From positions 20,742,713 through 20,806,712 of the forward strand of contig OZ024861.1 of the NCBI GenBank assembly GCA_964017155.1: DNA of 64,000 nt, given 5' to 3'. Below the pieces are notes generated by a model. The model was not told the DNA's origin and did no database searches. It was given only the letters and a program-made list of their open reading frames with translations. The translations under genes were made by a program, and so were the position numbers. Source of the DNA: Oasisia sp. SBJ-2009 (taxonomy: Eukaryota > Annelida > Polychaeta > Sabellida > Siboglinidae). Positions 1 to 13,099 of this stretch are shown piece by piece; the first letter of the stretch is position 1, and every line of letters starts with the position of its first letter.

Positions 1-176
1 CAACACACGCACACACTCAAACACACGCACCCACACGCACACAAACGCGACAACACACGCACACATACACACACATGCACCACACAAGCACCCACACACA
101 CGCACCCACACGCGCATCCAATCACGCACCGACACACGCACACACAAATGCACCCACATACACGAACCCACACATG

Positions 177-230
<54 letters not shown>

Positions 231-461
231 CACGCTCAAAGACACGCACATATACACATATGCACCACACGCGCACTAACATACACATACTCCCACACAC
301 ACATACACACACAGACACACAGGCACCCACATACACACACACAAATCCACACACGCACCGAAACACACACCGACTCACGCACACACAAACATTCACCCAC
401 ACAAACGCTGCCACACACACGCACCCACACACGCGCAAACACACACACATACACGTGCACC

Positions 462-508
<47 letters not shown>

Positions 509-2861
509 AGCACCAACACTCATGCACCCACACACATACACACATGCACCCACACCACACATGCACCCACCCACACACGCACACACATGAGCCAGCACAC
601 GCACACACACACGCACCCACCGACACTCACACGCACCTCCACACGCAACCATACACATACACATAGACATACACATGTACCCACACACACACGCACCCAC
701 ACGCACGCACCCACACATGCACACACACGCACATTCAGGCACTCTAACACCCCCCCACACCCCCCCCCCCCCACACACACACACACACACACACATGCAC
801 ACATTCGCCCACACACGCACAAATGCACACACACGCACGCACACACACGCACCCACACACGAATCCACACACGTACCCACACCGACACACGCACACACAT
901 ACACCAACACACACGCACTCACTCACACTCACCCACACACACACACGCGCGCCAACACACGAACCCACACAAGCCCCGATATACACACACATGTAACTAC
1001 ACACGCACATACACAAGCACCCAAATACACACGACTGCGCGCCAACACACGCCCACGTACACACACACGTACCCACACACGCACTCTCACACACGCACCA
1101 GCACACGCACCCAAACTCGCACCCACTAAAACAAACACATGCGCCAGCGCAAGTACACACCTACACGCACCCATGCACCTACACACGCTCCCACACACGC
1201 AACAACAACCGGTCACACACGCGCCAACACACTCACACATGCACCACACACACACCCAGACACACATACACACAAATCAACACACGCACCGACACACACA
1301 CACCGACTCACGGACACACAAACACACACATGAGCCAGCAAACGCACACACTCACACACGCACCCAAACACACACCCACCGACACTCACACGCACCTCCG
1401 CACGGAACCATACACATACACATGCACCCACACACACGTACCCACACGCACGCACCCACACACGCACACACATGCACCAACACGCACACACACAAACACA
1501 CACACACACACACAAACTTGCACACATTCGCCCACACACGCACACATACACACACGCACGCACACACACGCACCCACACACGAATCCACACACCTACCCA
1601 CACACGCACCGACACACGCACATACATGCACCCAAACACACGCACTCACTCACACTCACCCACACACACACACTCATACACACACACACGGGCCAACACA
1701 CGCACCCACACAAGCCCCGACTCACACACATACACATGCAGCTACACACGCACCTACACACGCACCCACACAGGCACACATGCTCGCCAACACACGCTCA
1801 CATGCATACACATGCACCACACACACACACTCTCACACACGCACCCATACACGCACCCACACAAACAATCACATGCGCCAGCGCAAGGACACACACACAC
1901 ACGCACCGACACACGCACACACAAACGCCAACACATGCACACATGCACCACACACGCACCCAGACCTACCCATGCAACCACACCCACACACGCACCAACA
2001 CCCATGAACCCACACACACGCATCCACACACTCGCCCACAGATGCACCGGTACACCCACATGCGCCCACACAAACACACATACACACCTACACGCACCCA
2101 CACACTGGCACCCACACACGAATTCACACACGCTCACGCACACACATACACATACATACACGCACATACACGCGCACCCACACACGTACAGACACGCGCC
2201 AAGACACGCACACACGCGCACACACAAACACACACACACACACACACACAAACACACAGACACGAATCCACGCACGCACCCACACATGCAAGCACACACA
2301 CGCACAAAAACACGCACCCACACACGCCAGCACACGAACACCCACACGAAGACACACACATGCCCACACGCAAACACACACACACGCACACACACGCACC
2401 CACAGACGCGACAACAGACGCACACATACACATTGGCACCATACACGCACCCACCCACGAATCCAGACACGCACCCTCACATGAACCCACACACACATTA
2501 ACACATGCACCCACACTGGAACACCCACACACGCACCCATATACGCACACACGCGCCCCAATACACGCACACATACGCAGACACAGACACACACCCATAC
2601 ACGCACCCACATGCTTCCACACACACATGCGCAAGCACACGCACATATGCACCCACGTACATGCATCCACCCACACACGCACACGCATGAACCAGCACAC
2701 GCACACACATACGCACCCACATACACACCCACCGACATTCACACGCACCTTCACACGCAACCATACACATACACATGCACCCACACACATGCACCCACAT
2801 GCACGCACCCACACACGCACATACATGCACCAAAACACGCACACACATCAAGGCACTCTAA

Positions 2862-2910
<49 letters not shown>

Positions 2911-3271
2911 GCACACATTCTCCCACACTCGCACAAATACACACAGCACCCCCATACGCACACACAAGCACCCACACACACGCACTCATTCATAATCACC
3001 CACACACACACAAACACACATGCGCGCCAACACACGCACCCACACAAGCCTCGACACACACATGCAACTATACACGCACCTACACACGCACCCAGACACG
3101 CACACATGCGCGCCAACACTGCACACATACACACACACACACATGCACCACACACGCACTCTCACACACGCGCCAACACACTCACACATGCACCACACAC
3201 GCACCCAGACACACACACCAACTCATGCACACACAAACATGCACCCACACAAACGTTCCCACACACACACG

Positions 3272-3329
<58 letters not shown>

Positions 3330-3960
3330 CCCACCCACACACGCACACACATGAGCCAGCACACGCACACACACACACACACGCACACACACACAACGAC
3401 ACTCACACGCACCTCCACACGCACCTCCACACGCAACCATACACATACACATGCACCCACACACACGTACCCACAGGCTCGCACCCATACACGCACACAC
3501 ACGCACCAACAAACGCACACACACATACAGGCACTCTAAAACCTACATACACAAACACATACACACACACTCACACACACACAAGCACACACTCGCCCAC
3601 ACATACCCACACAGACGGACGCACACACACTCACCCACACACGCCCCCTCACACGCCAACACACGAACACACACACGCACACACACATGCCCACAAGCAA
3701 ACACACACGCGCCGACAGAGGCACACATACACACTAGCACCACACACGCACCCAAACACACAGACGCACGCACCCACATACACCGGTGCGCCCACACGCA
3801 CCCAAACACACGTACCCACCCACTAATCCACACATGCACTCTCACACAAACCCACACACACACAAACACATGCACCCACACTGAAACACACACGCACCCA
3901 TATACCACGCGCCCCAATACACGCACCCATACGCAGAGACAGACACACATACCAACACAC
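1..3960 (+). repeat. Degenerate CA-rich satellite, block 1 (CA strand on +)
   Basis: About 4 kb of C/A-rich DNA built from short words such as CACACGCACC and CACACACGC. It is not a plain (CA)n tract, because fixed landmark modules recur in the same order: a CGACACTCACACGCACCTCC-like word at 621, 1380, 2733 and 3397; an AGGCACTCTAA word followed by a variable C-run at about 736 and 2853 (C-run lost at 3530); a CACATTCGCCC word; and an ACACAAGCC(C/T)CGA word. Spacings of 759, 1353 and 664 bp between copies of the first landmark define a higher-order unit of variable length. Perfect CA stretches lie near 464-504 and 3279-3324. No gene is seen; open frames encoding HTHT or CVCV polypeptides are period artefacts. 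Confidence 0.9.
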
Positions 3961-4810
3961 GTGGGTGCCTCTGTGTGGGTGCTTGTGTGGTGCATGTGTG
4001 TGTATGTGTGCGTGTGTTGTCGCGTGTGTGTGCGTGTGTTGGATCGTGTGGATGCGTGTGGATGTGTGTATATGCGTGATTGTGAGTGTGCGTGTGTTGG
4101 TGCATGTTTGTATATGTGTGCATGTGTCGGTGTATGTTTGGGTGCGTGTGTGGATTCTTGTGTGTGTGTGAGTGTGTGTGCGTGCGTGTGTGTATATGTG
4201 TGAGTGGATGCATCTGTGCGTGGTTGCGTGTGTGCGTGTGCGTGTGGGTGCGTGTATGGTGCATGTGTGCATGTGTGCGTGTGTGCGTGTGTGCGTGAGT
4301 GTGAGTGTGCGTGTGTGTGTGTACGTGTGCGTGTGTTGTGGTGCGAGTGTGTATGTGTGGGGCTGTAGGCGCGTGGTGGGTGCGTGTGGGTGCGTGTGTG
4401 TGTGTGTGTTTGTTTGCGTGGGAGCAAGTGTGTGTCAGCATGTCAGTGTTCGTGTGTTGGCCTGTGTGGGCGCGTGTGTGGGTGCGTGTGTGTGGTAGCA
4501 TGTGTGGGTGCCTCCGTGGATTCGTGTGTGTGTGTGCTTGTGTGCGTCCCTTCGCTTGTGTTCGTACGTGTGTGGGTGCGCGCGCGCGTGTGTGTGCGTG
4601 TGTGTATGTGATTGGCTGCGTGTGTTGGTGTGTGTGGGTGCGTGTGTGGGTTCGTGTTTGTCATTGCAAGCGTGGGTGCGTGTGTGGATTCGTGCGTCTG
4701 TAACCGTGTGTGCGTGTCTTGGAGCGTGTTTGTACGTGTGTAGGTGCGCGTGTGTGTGTGCGTGTGTGGGTACGTGTGTGTGTGTGGGTACGTGTGTGTG
4801 CGAGTGTAGG

Positions 4811-5856
4811 TGCGTGTGCGTGTGCGTGTGCGTGTGCGTGTGCGTGTGCGTGTGCGTGCGCGTGCGCGTGCGCGTGCGCGTGCGCGTGCGCGTGCGCGTG
4901 CGCGTGCGCGTGCGCGTGCGCGTGCGCGTGCGCGTGCGCGTGCGCGTGCGCGTGCGCGTGCGCGTGCGCGTGCGTGTGCGTGTGCGTGTGCGTGTGCGTG
5001 TGCGTGTGCGTGTGCGTGTGCGTGTGCGTGTGCGTGTGCGTGTGCGTGTGCGTGTGCGTGTGCGTGTGCGTGTGCGTGTGCGTGTGCGTGTGCGTGTGCG
5101 TGTGCGTGTGCGTGTGCGTGTGCGTGTGCGTGTGCGTGTGCGTGTGCGTGTGCGTGTGCGTGTGCGTGTGCGTGTGCGTGTGCGTGTGCGTGTGCGTGTG
5201 CGTGTGCGTGTGCGTGTGCGTGTGCGTGTGCGTGTGCGTGTGCGTGTGCGTGTGCGTGTGCGTGTGCGTGTGCGTGTGCGTGTGCGTGTGCGTGTGCGTG
5301 TGCGTGTGCGTGTGCGTGTGCGTGTGCGTGTGCGTGTGCGTGTGCGTGTGCGTGTGCGTGTGCGTGTGCGTGTGCGTGTGCGTGTGCGTGTGCGTGTGCG
5401 TGTGCGTGTGCGTGTGCGTGTGCGTGTGCGTGTGCGTGTGCGTGTGCGTGTGCGTGTGCGTGTGCGTGTGCGTGTGCGTGTGCGTGTGCGTGTGCGTGTG
5501 CGTGTGCGTGTGCGTGTGCGTGTGCGTGTGCGTGTGCGTGTGCGTGTGCGTGTGCGTGTGCGTGTGCGTGTGCGTGTGCGTGTGCGTGTGCGTGTGCGTG
5601 TGCGTGTGCGTGTGCGTGTGCGTGTGCGTGTGCGTGTGCGTGTGCGTGTGCGTGTGCGTGTGCGTGTGCGTGTGCGGGTGCGTGTGCGGGTGCGTGTGCG
5701 TGTGCGTGTGCGTGTGCGTGTGCGTGTGCGTGTGCGTGTGCGTGTGCGTGTGCGTGTGCGTGTGCGTGTGCGTGTGCGTGTGCGTGTGCGTGTGCGTGTG
5801 CGTGTGCGTGTGCGTGTGCGTGTGCGTGTGCGTGTGCGTGTGCGTGTGCGTGTGCG
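4811..5856 (+). repeat. Near-perfect hexamer array, (GTGTGC)n with a (GTGCGC)n core segment
   Basis: About 1.05 kb of almost uninterrupted hexamer. Roughly six GTGTGC units come first, then about 120 bp of the CG-richer form GTGCGC (about 4855-4975), then about 880 bp of GTGTGC with a double GGG interruption near 5676-5692. Purines and pyrimidines alternate strictly, the classic composition for left-handed Z-DNA. Its homogeneity contrasts with the degenerate satellite around it, which suggests recent expansion. A landmark module (TGCATGTATATATGTAT) follows about 55 bp after the array. Confidence 0.95.
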
Positions 5857-6111
5857 TTTGTTGGCGCGTGTGTGTGTGTGGGTGCGTCCGTGTGGGTGCG
5901 TGTTTGTGGGTGCATGTATATATGTATGGTTGCGTGTGGAGGTGCGTGTGAGTGTCGGTTGTTTTGTGTGTGGGTGCGTGTGTGTGTGCGTGTGCTGGCT
6001 CATGTGTGTGCGTGTGTGGGTGGGTGCATGTGTGTGGGTGTGTATGTGTGTAGATGCATGTGTGTTGGTTCTTTCGCGCGCGTGTGTGTGTGTGCGTGTA
6101 TTGTGCACGTG

Positions 6112-6116
<5 letters not shown>

Positions 6117-6186
<70 letters not shown>
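6117..6186 (+). repeat. (GT)n dinucleotide tract
   Basis: About 35 perfect GT units inside the GT-rich satellite block, directly after the module GCACGTGTATATATG. It is a simple microsatellite likely to vary in length. Confidence 0.9.
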
Positions 6187-6190
<4 letters not shown>

Positions 6191-6867
6191 ACGTAAGTGG
6201 GTGCGTGGGTGTGGGAGCGTTTTTGTTGGTGCATGTTTGTGTGTGTGTGGGTCCGCATGTGGGTGGGTGTGGTTGTATGTGTGGACGCGTGTGCGAGAGT
6301 GCGTGTGTGTGTTAATGCGTTTGTGGTACTTTTGTGGCGTGTGTGTGTGCATGTGTGGTTGCGTGTGGGTGCGCGTGTGGGTGTGGGTGTGGATGTGCGT
6401 GTGTTGGTGCGTGTGTGTGGATGAATATGTTTGTGTGTGTGTGTGTGTGTGTTCGTGTGTTTGCGTGTGTGCTTGTGTGGACGCGTGTGGTTGGGTGTAT
6501 GTGTGTGAGGGTGCGTGCGAGTGTGTGGGTGGGTGCGTGTGTGGTGCTTCTGTGTATGTGTGCATGTATGGGGGCGTGTGTGAGTTCGTGTGTCGGAGCG
6601 TGTGTGGGTTTGTTTGTGGATTCGTGTGTTGGTGCGTGCTTGGGTGCGTGTTTGTGGGTGCGTGTTTAGTCGCGTGTGTGTGTGTGTGTGCGTGTGTCGG
6701 TGCGTGTGTGCGTGTGTCGGTGCGTGTGTGGGTACGTGTGAGAGTTGGTGCGTTTGTGTGTGTGTGTGGGTGCGTTTATGTGTGTTTGTGTTGGAGCCTG
6801 TGTGGGCGTATATGGGTGCGTGTGTGGGTGGGTGCGTGTGTGTGGGTGCGTGCGTATGTGTATTTGC

Positions 6868-8022
6868 GTGTGTGGCGCGTGTGTGGGGTTGTGTGTGTGG
6901 TGCACGTGTGCGTATGTGTGTGTGTCTGTGTGGGGGGGGGTGCGTGTGTGTGGGTGTGTGTGGTTTTGCGTGTGTTGGCTTGTATTTGTGTGTGGGTGCG
7001 TTTCTGTTGCGTGTTTGTATGTGTGCGTGTGTGGGCGCGTGGGTGTGGGTGCGTGGGTGTGGGTGCCTGTTTGGGTGCGTGTGTATGGGGGCGTGTGTCG
7101 TTCATGTGTGTGTATGTGTGCGTATTTTGCCGCGCGTGTGTGCGTGTGTGGGTTCGTGTGTGGGTGCGCGTGTGAGTGTGTGCGTGCGTGTTTTGGCGCG
7201 TGTGGGTGCGTGTGTGGGTGGGAGTTTGTGTGTGTGTATGTGTATATGTGTATATGTGTGTGTTTGTGTGTGTGCGCGCGCGTATGACAGAGAGAGAGAG
7301 AGAGAGAGAGAGTGAGTGAGAGAGACACAGAAAGTGTGTGCGTGTGTGTGGGTGCATGTGTTTGTGTGCGTGTGTCGGTGGGTGCGTGGTTGCATGTGTG
7401 GATTCGTGTGTGTGTGTGTGTGTGTGTGTTGGTACGTGAGTGGGTGCATGTGTGGATTGGTGTGTGGGTGCGTGTGTGTGTGCGTGCGTGTGTGGGCACA
7501 TGTATGTGTGGGTGCGTGCGTGCGTGCGTCTGTGTGTGTGGTGCGTATGTTTATGTGTGCATGTGTGGATTCGTGTGTGGGTGCGTGTCAGTGTGCGTGC
7601 GTGTGTGGGAGCATGTCGGTTTAGGTCAGTGCGTGTGTGGGTGAGTGTGAGTGGGTGCGTGTGTGTGGGAGCATGTGTGTGGGTGAGTCGGTGCGTGTGT
7701 AGTTGCGTGTGTGTGTTGGTTTCCTGTGTGTATGTATGCGTGTTTGGACGCATGTGTGTTGGTGTGTGTGTGGGTGGGTGGGTGGGTGTGTGTGTGCGTG
7801 TGGGGGGGGTGCATGTATATATGTATAGTTGCGTCTGGAGGTGCGTGTGAATGTCGGTGGGTGTGTGTGGGTGCGTATGCGTGTGCGTGTGAGTGTGCTG
7901 GTTCATGTGTGTGCGTGTGTGGGTGGGTGCATGTGTGTGGGTGCGTGTGTATATGTGTGTAGGTGCATGTGTGTTGGTTTTTCGAGCGCGTGCGCGCGTG
8001 TGCGTGTGTGCGTGTATTGAGC

Positions 8023-8054
<32 letters not shown>

Positions 8055-8787
8055 TTGCGCGTAAGTGGGTGCGTGGGTGTGGGAGCGTTTGTGTTGGTGC
8101 ATATTTGTGCGTGAGTCGGTGTGTGTGATGGTGCGTGTGTGGATGTGTGTGTGTGGGTCCGCATGTGCGTGTGTGTGGGTGCGTGTGTATGCGTGTGTTG
8201 GCACGTTTATTGGTGCGTGTGTGTGGGTATGTGTGGGCGCGTGTGCGTGGGTGCGTGTGTGTGTTGATGCGTTTGTGGTGCATTTGTGGGTAAGTGGCGT
8301 GTGTTTGCGTGTATGTGTGTGCGTGTGTGGCTGCGTGTGGGTGCGCGTGTGGGTGTGCGTGTGTTGGTGCGTGTGTGTGGATGCATGTGTTTGTGTGTGT
8401 GTGTGTATGTGTATGTGTGTGCTTGTGTGGACGCGTGTGGATGGGTGTGTGTGTGGGGGTGCGTGCGAGTGTGTGGGTGGATGCGTATTCTGTGTATGTG
8501 TGCATGTGTGGGCGCGTGTGTGAGTCCGTGTGTCGGTGTGTGTGTGGGTGCGTTTGTGGATTCGTGTGTTGGTGCGTGCTTGTGTGCGTGTTTGTGGGTG
8601 CGTGTTTTGTCGTGTGTCTGTGCGTGTGTGCGTGTGTGCGTGTGTGGGTGCGTGTGTGGGTACGTGTGAGAGTTGGTGCATTTGTGTGTGTGTGTGGGTG
8701 CGTGACTATGTTTGTGTGTTGGAGCGTGTGTGGGGGCATGTGGGTGCGTGTGTGTGTGGGTGCGTGCGTGTGTGTATTTCCGTGTGT
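6868..8787 (+). repeat. Tandem segmental duplication of satellite DNA, copy 1
   Basis: First copy of a ~1.92-kb unit that is repeated directly at 8788-10735. By eye the two copies align with offsets of 1917 to 1920 bp. Differences are almost all in homopolymer or dinucleotide length (G9 against G13; G8 against G7; one extra GT). The unit contains the (GA)n island, the TATATATGTATAGTTGCGTC module and the CGAGCGCGTGCGCGCG word. Near identity implies a very recent duplication, or an assembly duplication. Confidence 0.85.
7287..7324 (+). repeat. (GA)n island with TGAGTGAG tail
   Basis: A short purine-only tract preceded by GCGCGCGCGTATGACAG and followed by ACACAGAAAGTGTG. It interrupts the GT-rich satellite. 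A copy lies in the 1.92-kb duplicate at 9205-9242, and a diverged inverted version lies at 59479-59514, so it is a landmark of the satellite higher-order unit. Confidence 0.85.
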
Positions 8788-9941
8788 GGCGCGTGTGTGG
8801 GGTTGTGTGTGTGGTGCACGTGTGCGTATGTGTGTGTGTCTGTGTGGGGGGGGGGGGGTGCGTGTGTGTGGGTGTGTGTGGTTTTGCGTGTGTTGGCTTG
8901 TATTTGTGTGTGGGTGCGTTTCTGTTGCGTGTTTGTATGTGTGCGTGTGTGGGCGCGTGGGTGTGGGTGCGTGGGTGTGGGTGCCTGTTTGGGTGCGTGT
9001 GTATGGGGGCGTGTGTCGTTCATGTGTGTGTATGTGTGCGTATTTTGCCGCGCGTGTGTGCGTGTGTGGGTTCGTGTGTGGGTGCGCGTGTGAGTGTGTG
9101 CGTGCGTGTTTTGGCGCGTGTGGGTGCGTGTGTGGGTGGGAGTTTGTGTGTGTGTATGTGTATATGTGTATATGTGTGTGTTTGTGTGTGTGCGCGCGCG
9201 TATGACAGAGAGAGAGAGAGAGAGAGAGAGTGAGTGAGAGAGACACAGAAAGTGTGTGCGTGTGTGTGGGTGCATGTGTTTGTGTGCGTGTGTCGGTGGG
9301 TGCGTGGTTGCATGTGTGGATTCGTGTGTGTGTGTGTGTGTGTGTGTGTTGGTACGTGAGTGGGTGCATGTGTGGATTGGTGTGTGGGTGCGTGTGTGTG
9401 TGCGTGCGTGTGTGGGCACATGTATGTGTGGGTGCGTGCGTGCGTGCGTCTGTGTGTGTGGTGCGTATGTTTATGTGTGCATGTGTGGATTCGTGTGTGG
9501 GTGCGTGTCAGTGTGCGTGCGTGTGTGGGAGCATGTCGGTTTAGGTCAGTGCGTGTGTGGGTGAGTGTGAGTGGGTGCGTGTGTGTGGGAGCATGTGTGT
9601 GGGTGAGTCGGTGCGTGTGTAGTTGCGTGTGTGTGTTGGTTTCCTGTGTGTATGTATGCGTGTTTGGACGCATGTGTGTTGGTGTGTGTGTGGGTGGGTG
9701 GGTGGGTGTGTGTGTGCGTGTGGGGGGGTGCATGTATATATGTATAGTTGCGTCTGGAGGTGCGTGTGAATGTCGGTGGGTGTGTGTGGGTGCGTATGCG
9801 TGTGCGTGTGAGTGTGCTGGTTCATGTGTGTGCGTGTGTGGGTGGGTGCATGTGTGTGGGTGCGTGTGTATATGTGTGTAGGTGCATGTGTGTTGGTTTT
9901 TCGAGCGCGTGCGCGCGTGTGCGTGTGTGCGTGTATTGAGC

Positions 9942-9973
<32 letters not shown>

Positions 9974-10735
9974 TTGCGCGTAAGTGGGTGCGTGGGTGTG
10001 GGAGCGTTTGTGTTGGTGCATATTTGTGCGTGAGTCGGTGTGTGTGATGGTGCGTGTGTGGATGTGTGTGTGTGGGTCCGCATGTGCGTGTGTGTGGGTG
10101 CGTGTGTATGCGTGTGTTGGCACGTTTATTGGTGCGTGTGTGTGGGTATGTGTGGGCGCGTGTGCGTGGGTGCGTGTGTGTGTTGATGCGTTTGTGGTGC
10201 ATTTGTGGGTAAGTGGCGTGTGTTTGCGTGTATGTGTGTGCGTGTGTGGCTGCGTGTGGGTGCGCGTGTGGGTGTGCGTGTGTTGGTGCGTGTGTGTGGA
10301 TGCATGTGTTTGTGTGTGTGTGTGTATGTGTATGTGTGTGCTTGTGTGGACGCGTGTGGATGGGTGTGTGTGTGGGGGTGCGTGCGAGTGTGTGGGTGGA
10401 TGCGTATTCTGTGTATGTGTGCATGTGTGGGCGCGTGTGTGAGTCCGTGTGTCGGTGTGTGTGTGGGTGCGTTTGTGGATTCGTGTGTTGGTGCGTGCTT
10501 GTGTGCGTGTTTGTGGGTGCGTGTTTTGTCGTGTGTCTGTGCGTGTGTGCGTGTGTGCGTGTGTGGGTGCGTGTGTGGGTACGTGTGAGAGTTGGTGCAT
10601 TTGTGTGTGTGTGTGGGTGCGTGACTATGTTTGTGTGTTGGAGCGTGTGTGGGGGCATGTGGGTGCGTGTGTGTGTGGGTGCGTGCGTGTGTGTATTTCC
10701 GTGTGTGGCGCGTGTGTGGGGTTGTGTGTGTGGTG
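8788..10735 (+). repeat. Tandem segmental duplication of satellite DNA, copy 2
   Basis: Second copy of the ~1.92-kb unit that starts near 6868. Identity with copy 1 holds to about 10735. Beyond that the sequence diverges into weaker, older copies of parts of the same unit (for example about 11200-12010). The (GA)n island recurs at 9205-9242. Confidence 0.85.
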
Positions 10736-11112
10736 CATGTGTGCGTATGTGTGCGTGTGTGGGTGCGTGTGTGTGGTTGTGTGTGTTTTTGCGTGTGTTG
10801 GCTTGTATTTGTGTGTGGGTACGTGTGTGGTGCGTGTTCGTATGTGTGCGTGTGTGGGCGCGTGTGAGTGGGTGCGTGTGTGTGGGTGCGTGTTTGGGTG
10901 CGTGTGTATGGGTGCGTGTGTCGTTCATGTGTGTGTATGTGTGCGTATTTTGGCGCGCGCGTGTGCGTGTGTGGGTGCGAGTATGGGTGCCTGTGTATGG
11001 GTTCGTGTGTGCGAGTGTGTGCGGGCGTGTTTTGGAGCGTGTGGGTGCGTGTGTGTGTGGGCACATGTCTGTGTGGGTGCGTGCATCTGTGTGTGGGTGT
11101 ATGTGTGTGGAG
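9720..11112 (+). repeat. Left arm of a 1.4-kb inverted duplication
   Basis: Read in reverse complement, this segment aligns collinearly with 12258-13690. Examples are the TCGTTCATGTGTGTGTATG word near 10921 against its complement near 12450, the GATGCGTTTGTGGTGCATTT word near 10185 against 13220, and the TGCATGTATATATGTATAGT module near 9730 against 13665. The arms are about 1.39 and 1.43 kb and are separated by a 1.15-kb GT-rich spacer. They show many substitutions and small indels, so this is older than the 1.92-kb tandem duplication. Confidence 0.75.
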
Positions 11113-11113
11113 C

Positions 11114-11152
<39 letters not shown>

Positions 11153-12257
11153 TGTGTGTGCGTGTGTGCTTGTGTGGACGCGTGTGGATGACTGTATGTG
11201 TGTGTGGGTGCGTGCGAGTATGTGGGTGGGTGCGTCTTCTGTGTATGTGCGCATATGTGGGCGCGTGTGTGAGTCCGTGTGTCGGTGTGTGTGTGGGTGC
11301 GTTTGTGGATTCGTGTGTTGGTGCGTGCTTGTGTGCGTGTTTGTGGGTGCGTGTTTTGTCGTGTGTCGGTGCGTGGGTGCGTGTGTGGGTGCGTGTGTGG
11401 GTACGTGTGAGAATTGTTGCATTTGTGTGTGTGTGCGTATGTGTGTGTGTTGGAGCGTGTGGGTGCGTGTGTGTGTGGGTGCCTGTGAGTGGGTGCGTGC
11501 TTGTGTGTATTTGCGTGTGTGGCGCGTGTGTGGGGTTTTGTGTGTGTGGGGTATATGTGCGTATGTGTGCGTGTGTCGGTGCGTGTGTGTGGGGTGTGTG
11601 TGTCTTTGCGTGTGTTGGCTTGTATTTGTGTGTGGGTGCGTGTGTGGTGCGTGTTTGTATGTGTGCGTGTGTGGGCGCATGTGAGTGGGTGCGTGGGTGT
11701 GGGTGCGTGTTTGGGTGCGTGTGTATGGGTTCGTGTGTGGGTGCGCGTGTGAGTGTGTGCGGGCGAGTTTTGTCGCGTGTGGGTGCGTGTGTGTGTGGGT
11801 ATATGTCTGTCTGGGTGCGTGCGTCTGTGTGTGGGTGTATTTGTGTGGTGCGTATGTTTACATGTGCGTGTGTGGATTCGTGTGTGGGTGCGTGTCAGTG
11901 TGCGTGCGTGTGTGGGAGCATGTCGGTGTACGTCAGTGCGTGTGTGGGTGAGTGTCAGTGGTTGCGAGTGTGTGGAAGCATGTGTGTGGGTGAGTCGGTG
12001 CGTGTGTAGTTGCGTGTGTGTGTGTGGGTTCGTGTGTGTATGTATGCGTGTTTGGGCGCATGTGTGTATGTGGGTGCGTGTGAGTGGGTGCATATGTGTG
12101 TGTGCTTGCTTGTGTTTGTGTGTGTGGATGCCTGCGTGTGTAGTGCGTGTGTGCATGTGTGCCTGTGGGAGCGCGTGTGTGTGGGTGTGGGTGCGTGTTT
12201 GGCTTCGTGTGTGTGTATGTGTGCGTATGTTGGCGCGCGTATGTGCGTTTATGGGTG
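11113..12257 (+). repeat. GT-rich spacer between inverted arms
   Basis: GT-rich satellite with diverged copies of modules also found at about 7540-7800 and 9460-9720 (GTGTCAGTGTGCGTGCGTG; GGGTGAGTCGGTGCGTGTGTAG). It ends at the orientation switch 12257/12258. Nothing gene-like is visible. Confidence 0.75.
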
Positions 12258-13053
12258 CCGCACCACACACATACACCCACACACAGACGCACGCACCCAC
12301 ACAGACATGTGCCCCCACACACACGCACCCACACGCGCCAAAACACGCCCGCACACACTCACACGCGCACCCACCCACGAACCCATACACACGCACCCAT
12401 ACTCGCACCCACACACGCACACACGCGCGCCAAAATACGCACACATACACACACATGAACGACACACGCACCCATACACACGCACCCAAACACGCACCCA
12501 CACCCACGCACCCACTCACACGCGCCCTCACACGCACACATACAAAAACGCACCACACATGCACCCACACACAAATACAAGCCAACACACGCAAAAACAC
12601 ACAAACACACACACACGCACCCACACACGCACACTTACGCACACATGCACCACACACACAACCCCACACACGCGCCACACACGCAAATACACACACGCAC
12701 GCACCCACACACACCCACCCACACACACACGCACCCACATGCCCCCACACACGCTCCAACACACCCACATAGACACGCACCCACACACACACACAAATGC
12801 ACCAACTCTCACACGTACCCACACACGCACCCACACACGCACACACGCACCGACACACGACAAAACACGCACCCACAAACACGCACACAAGCACGCACCA
12901 ACACTCGAATCCACAAACGCACCCACATACACACCGACACACGGCCTCACACACGCGCCCACACATGCACACATACACAGAAGACGCACCCACCCACACA
13001 CTCGCACGCACCCACACGCACATACACCCATCCACACGCGTCCACACAAGCAC

Positions 13054-13099
<46 letters not shown>

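Larger units (their letters stand above)
3961..12257 (-). repeat. Same satellite in reversed orientation (GT strand on +), block 2
   Basis: At 3960/3961 the base composition switches abruptly from CA-rich to GT-rich, and the reverse complements of the block 1 landmarks appear (for example the AGTGTCGG-type module near 5945, 7839 and 9757). The block therefore has the same satellite family in inverted orientation. It contains a ~1-kb hexamer array, a (GT)n tract at about 6117-6186, two (GA)n islands and a recent tandem duplication, all listed separately. It ends at 12257/12258, where the strand composition flips back. No gene, RNA or regulatory site is recognisable. Confidence 0.9.

Noticed and set aside
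4811..5856. CpG island or promoter
   Set aside because: CG content comes entirely from a hexamer array; no adjacent gene or transcription signal is visible.
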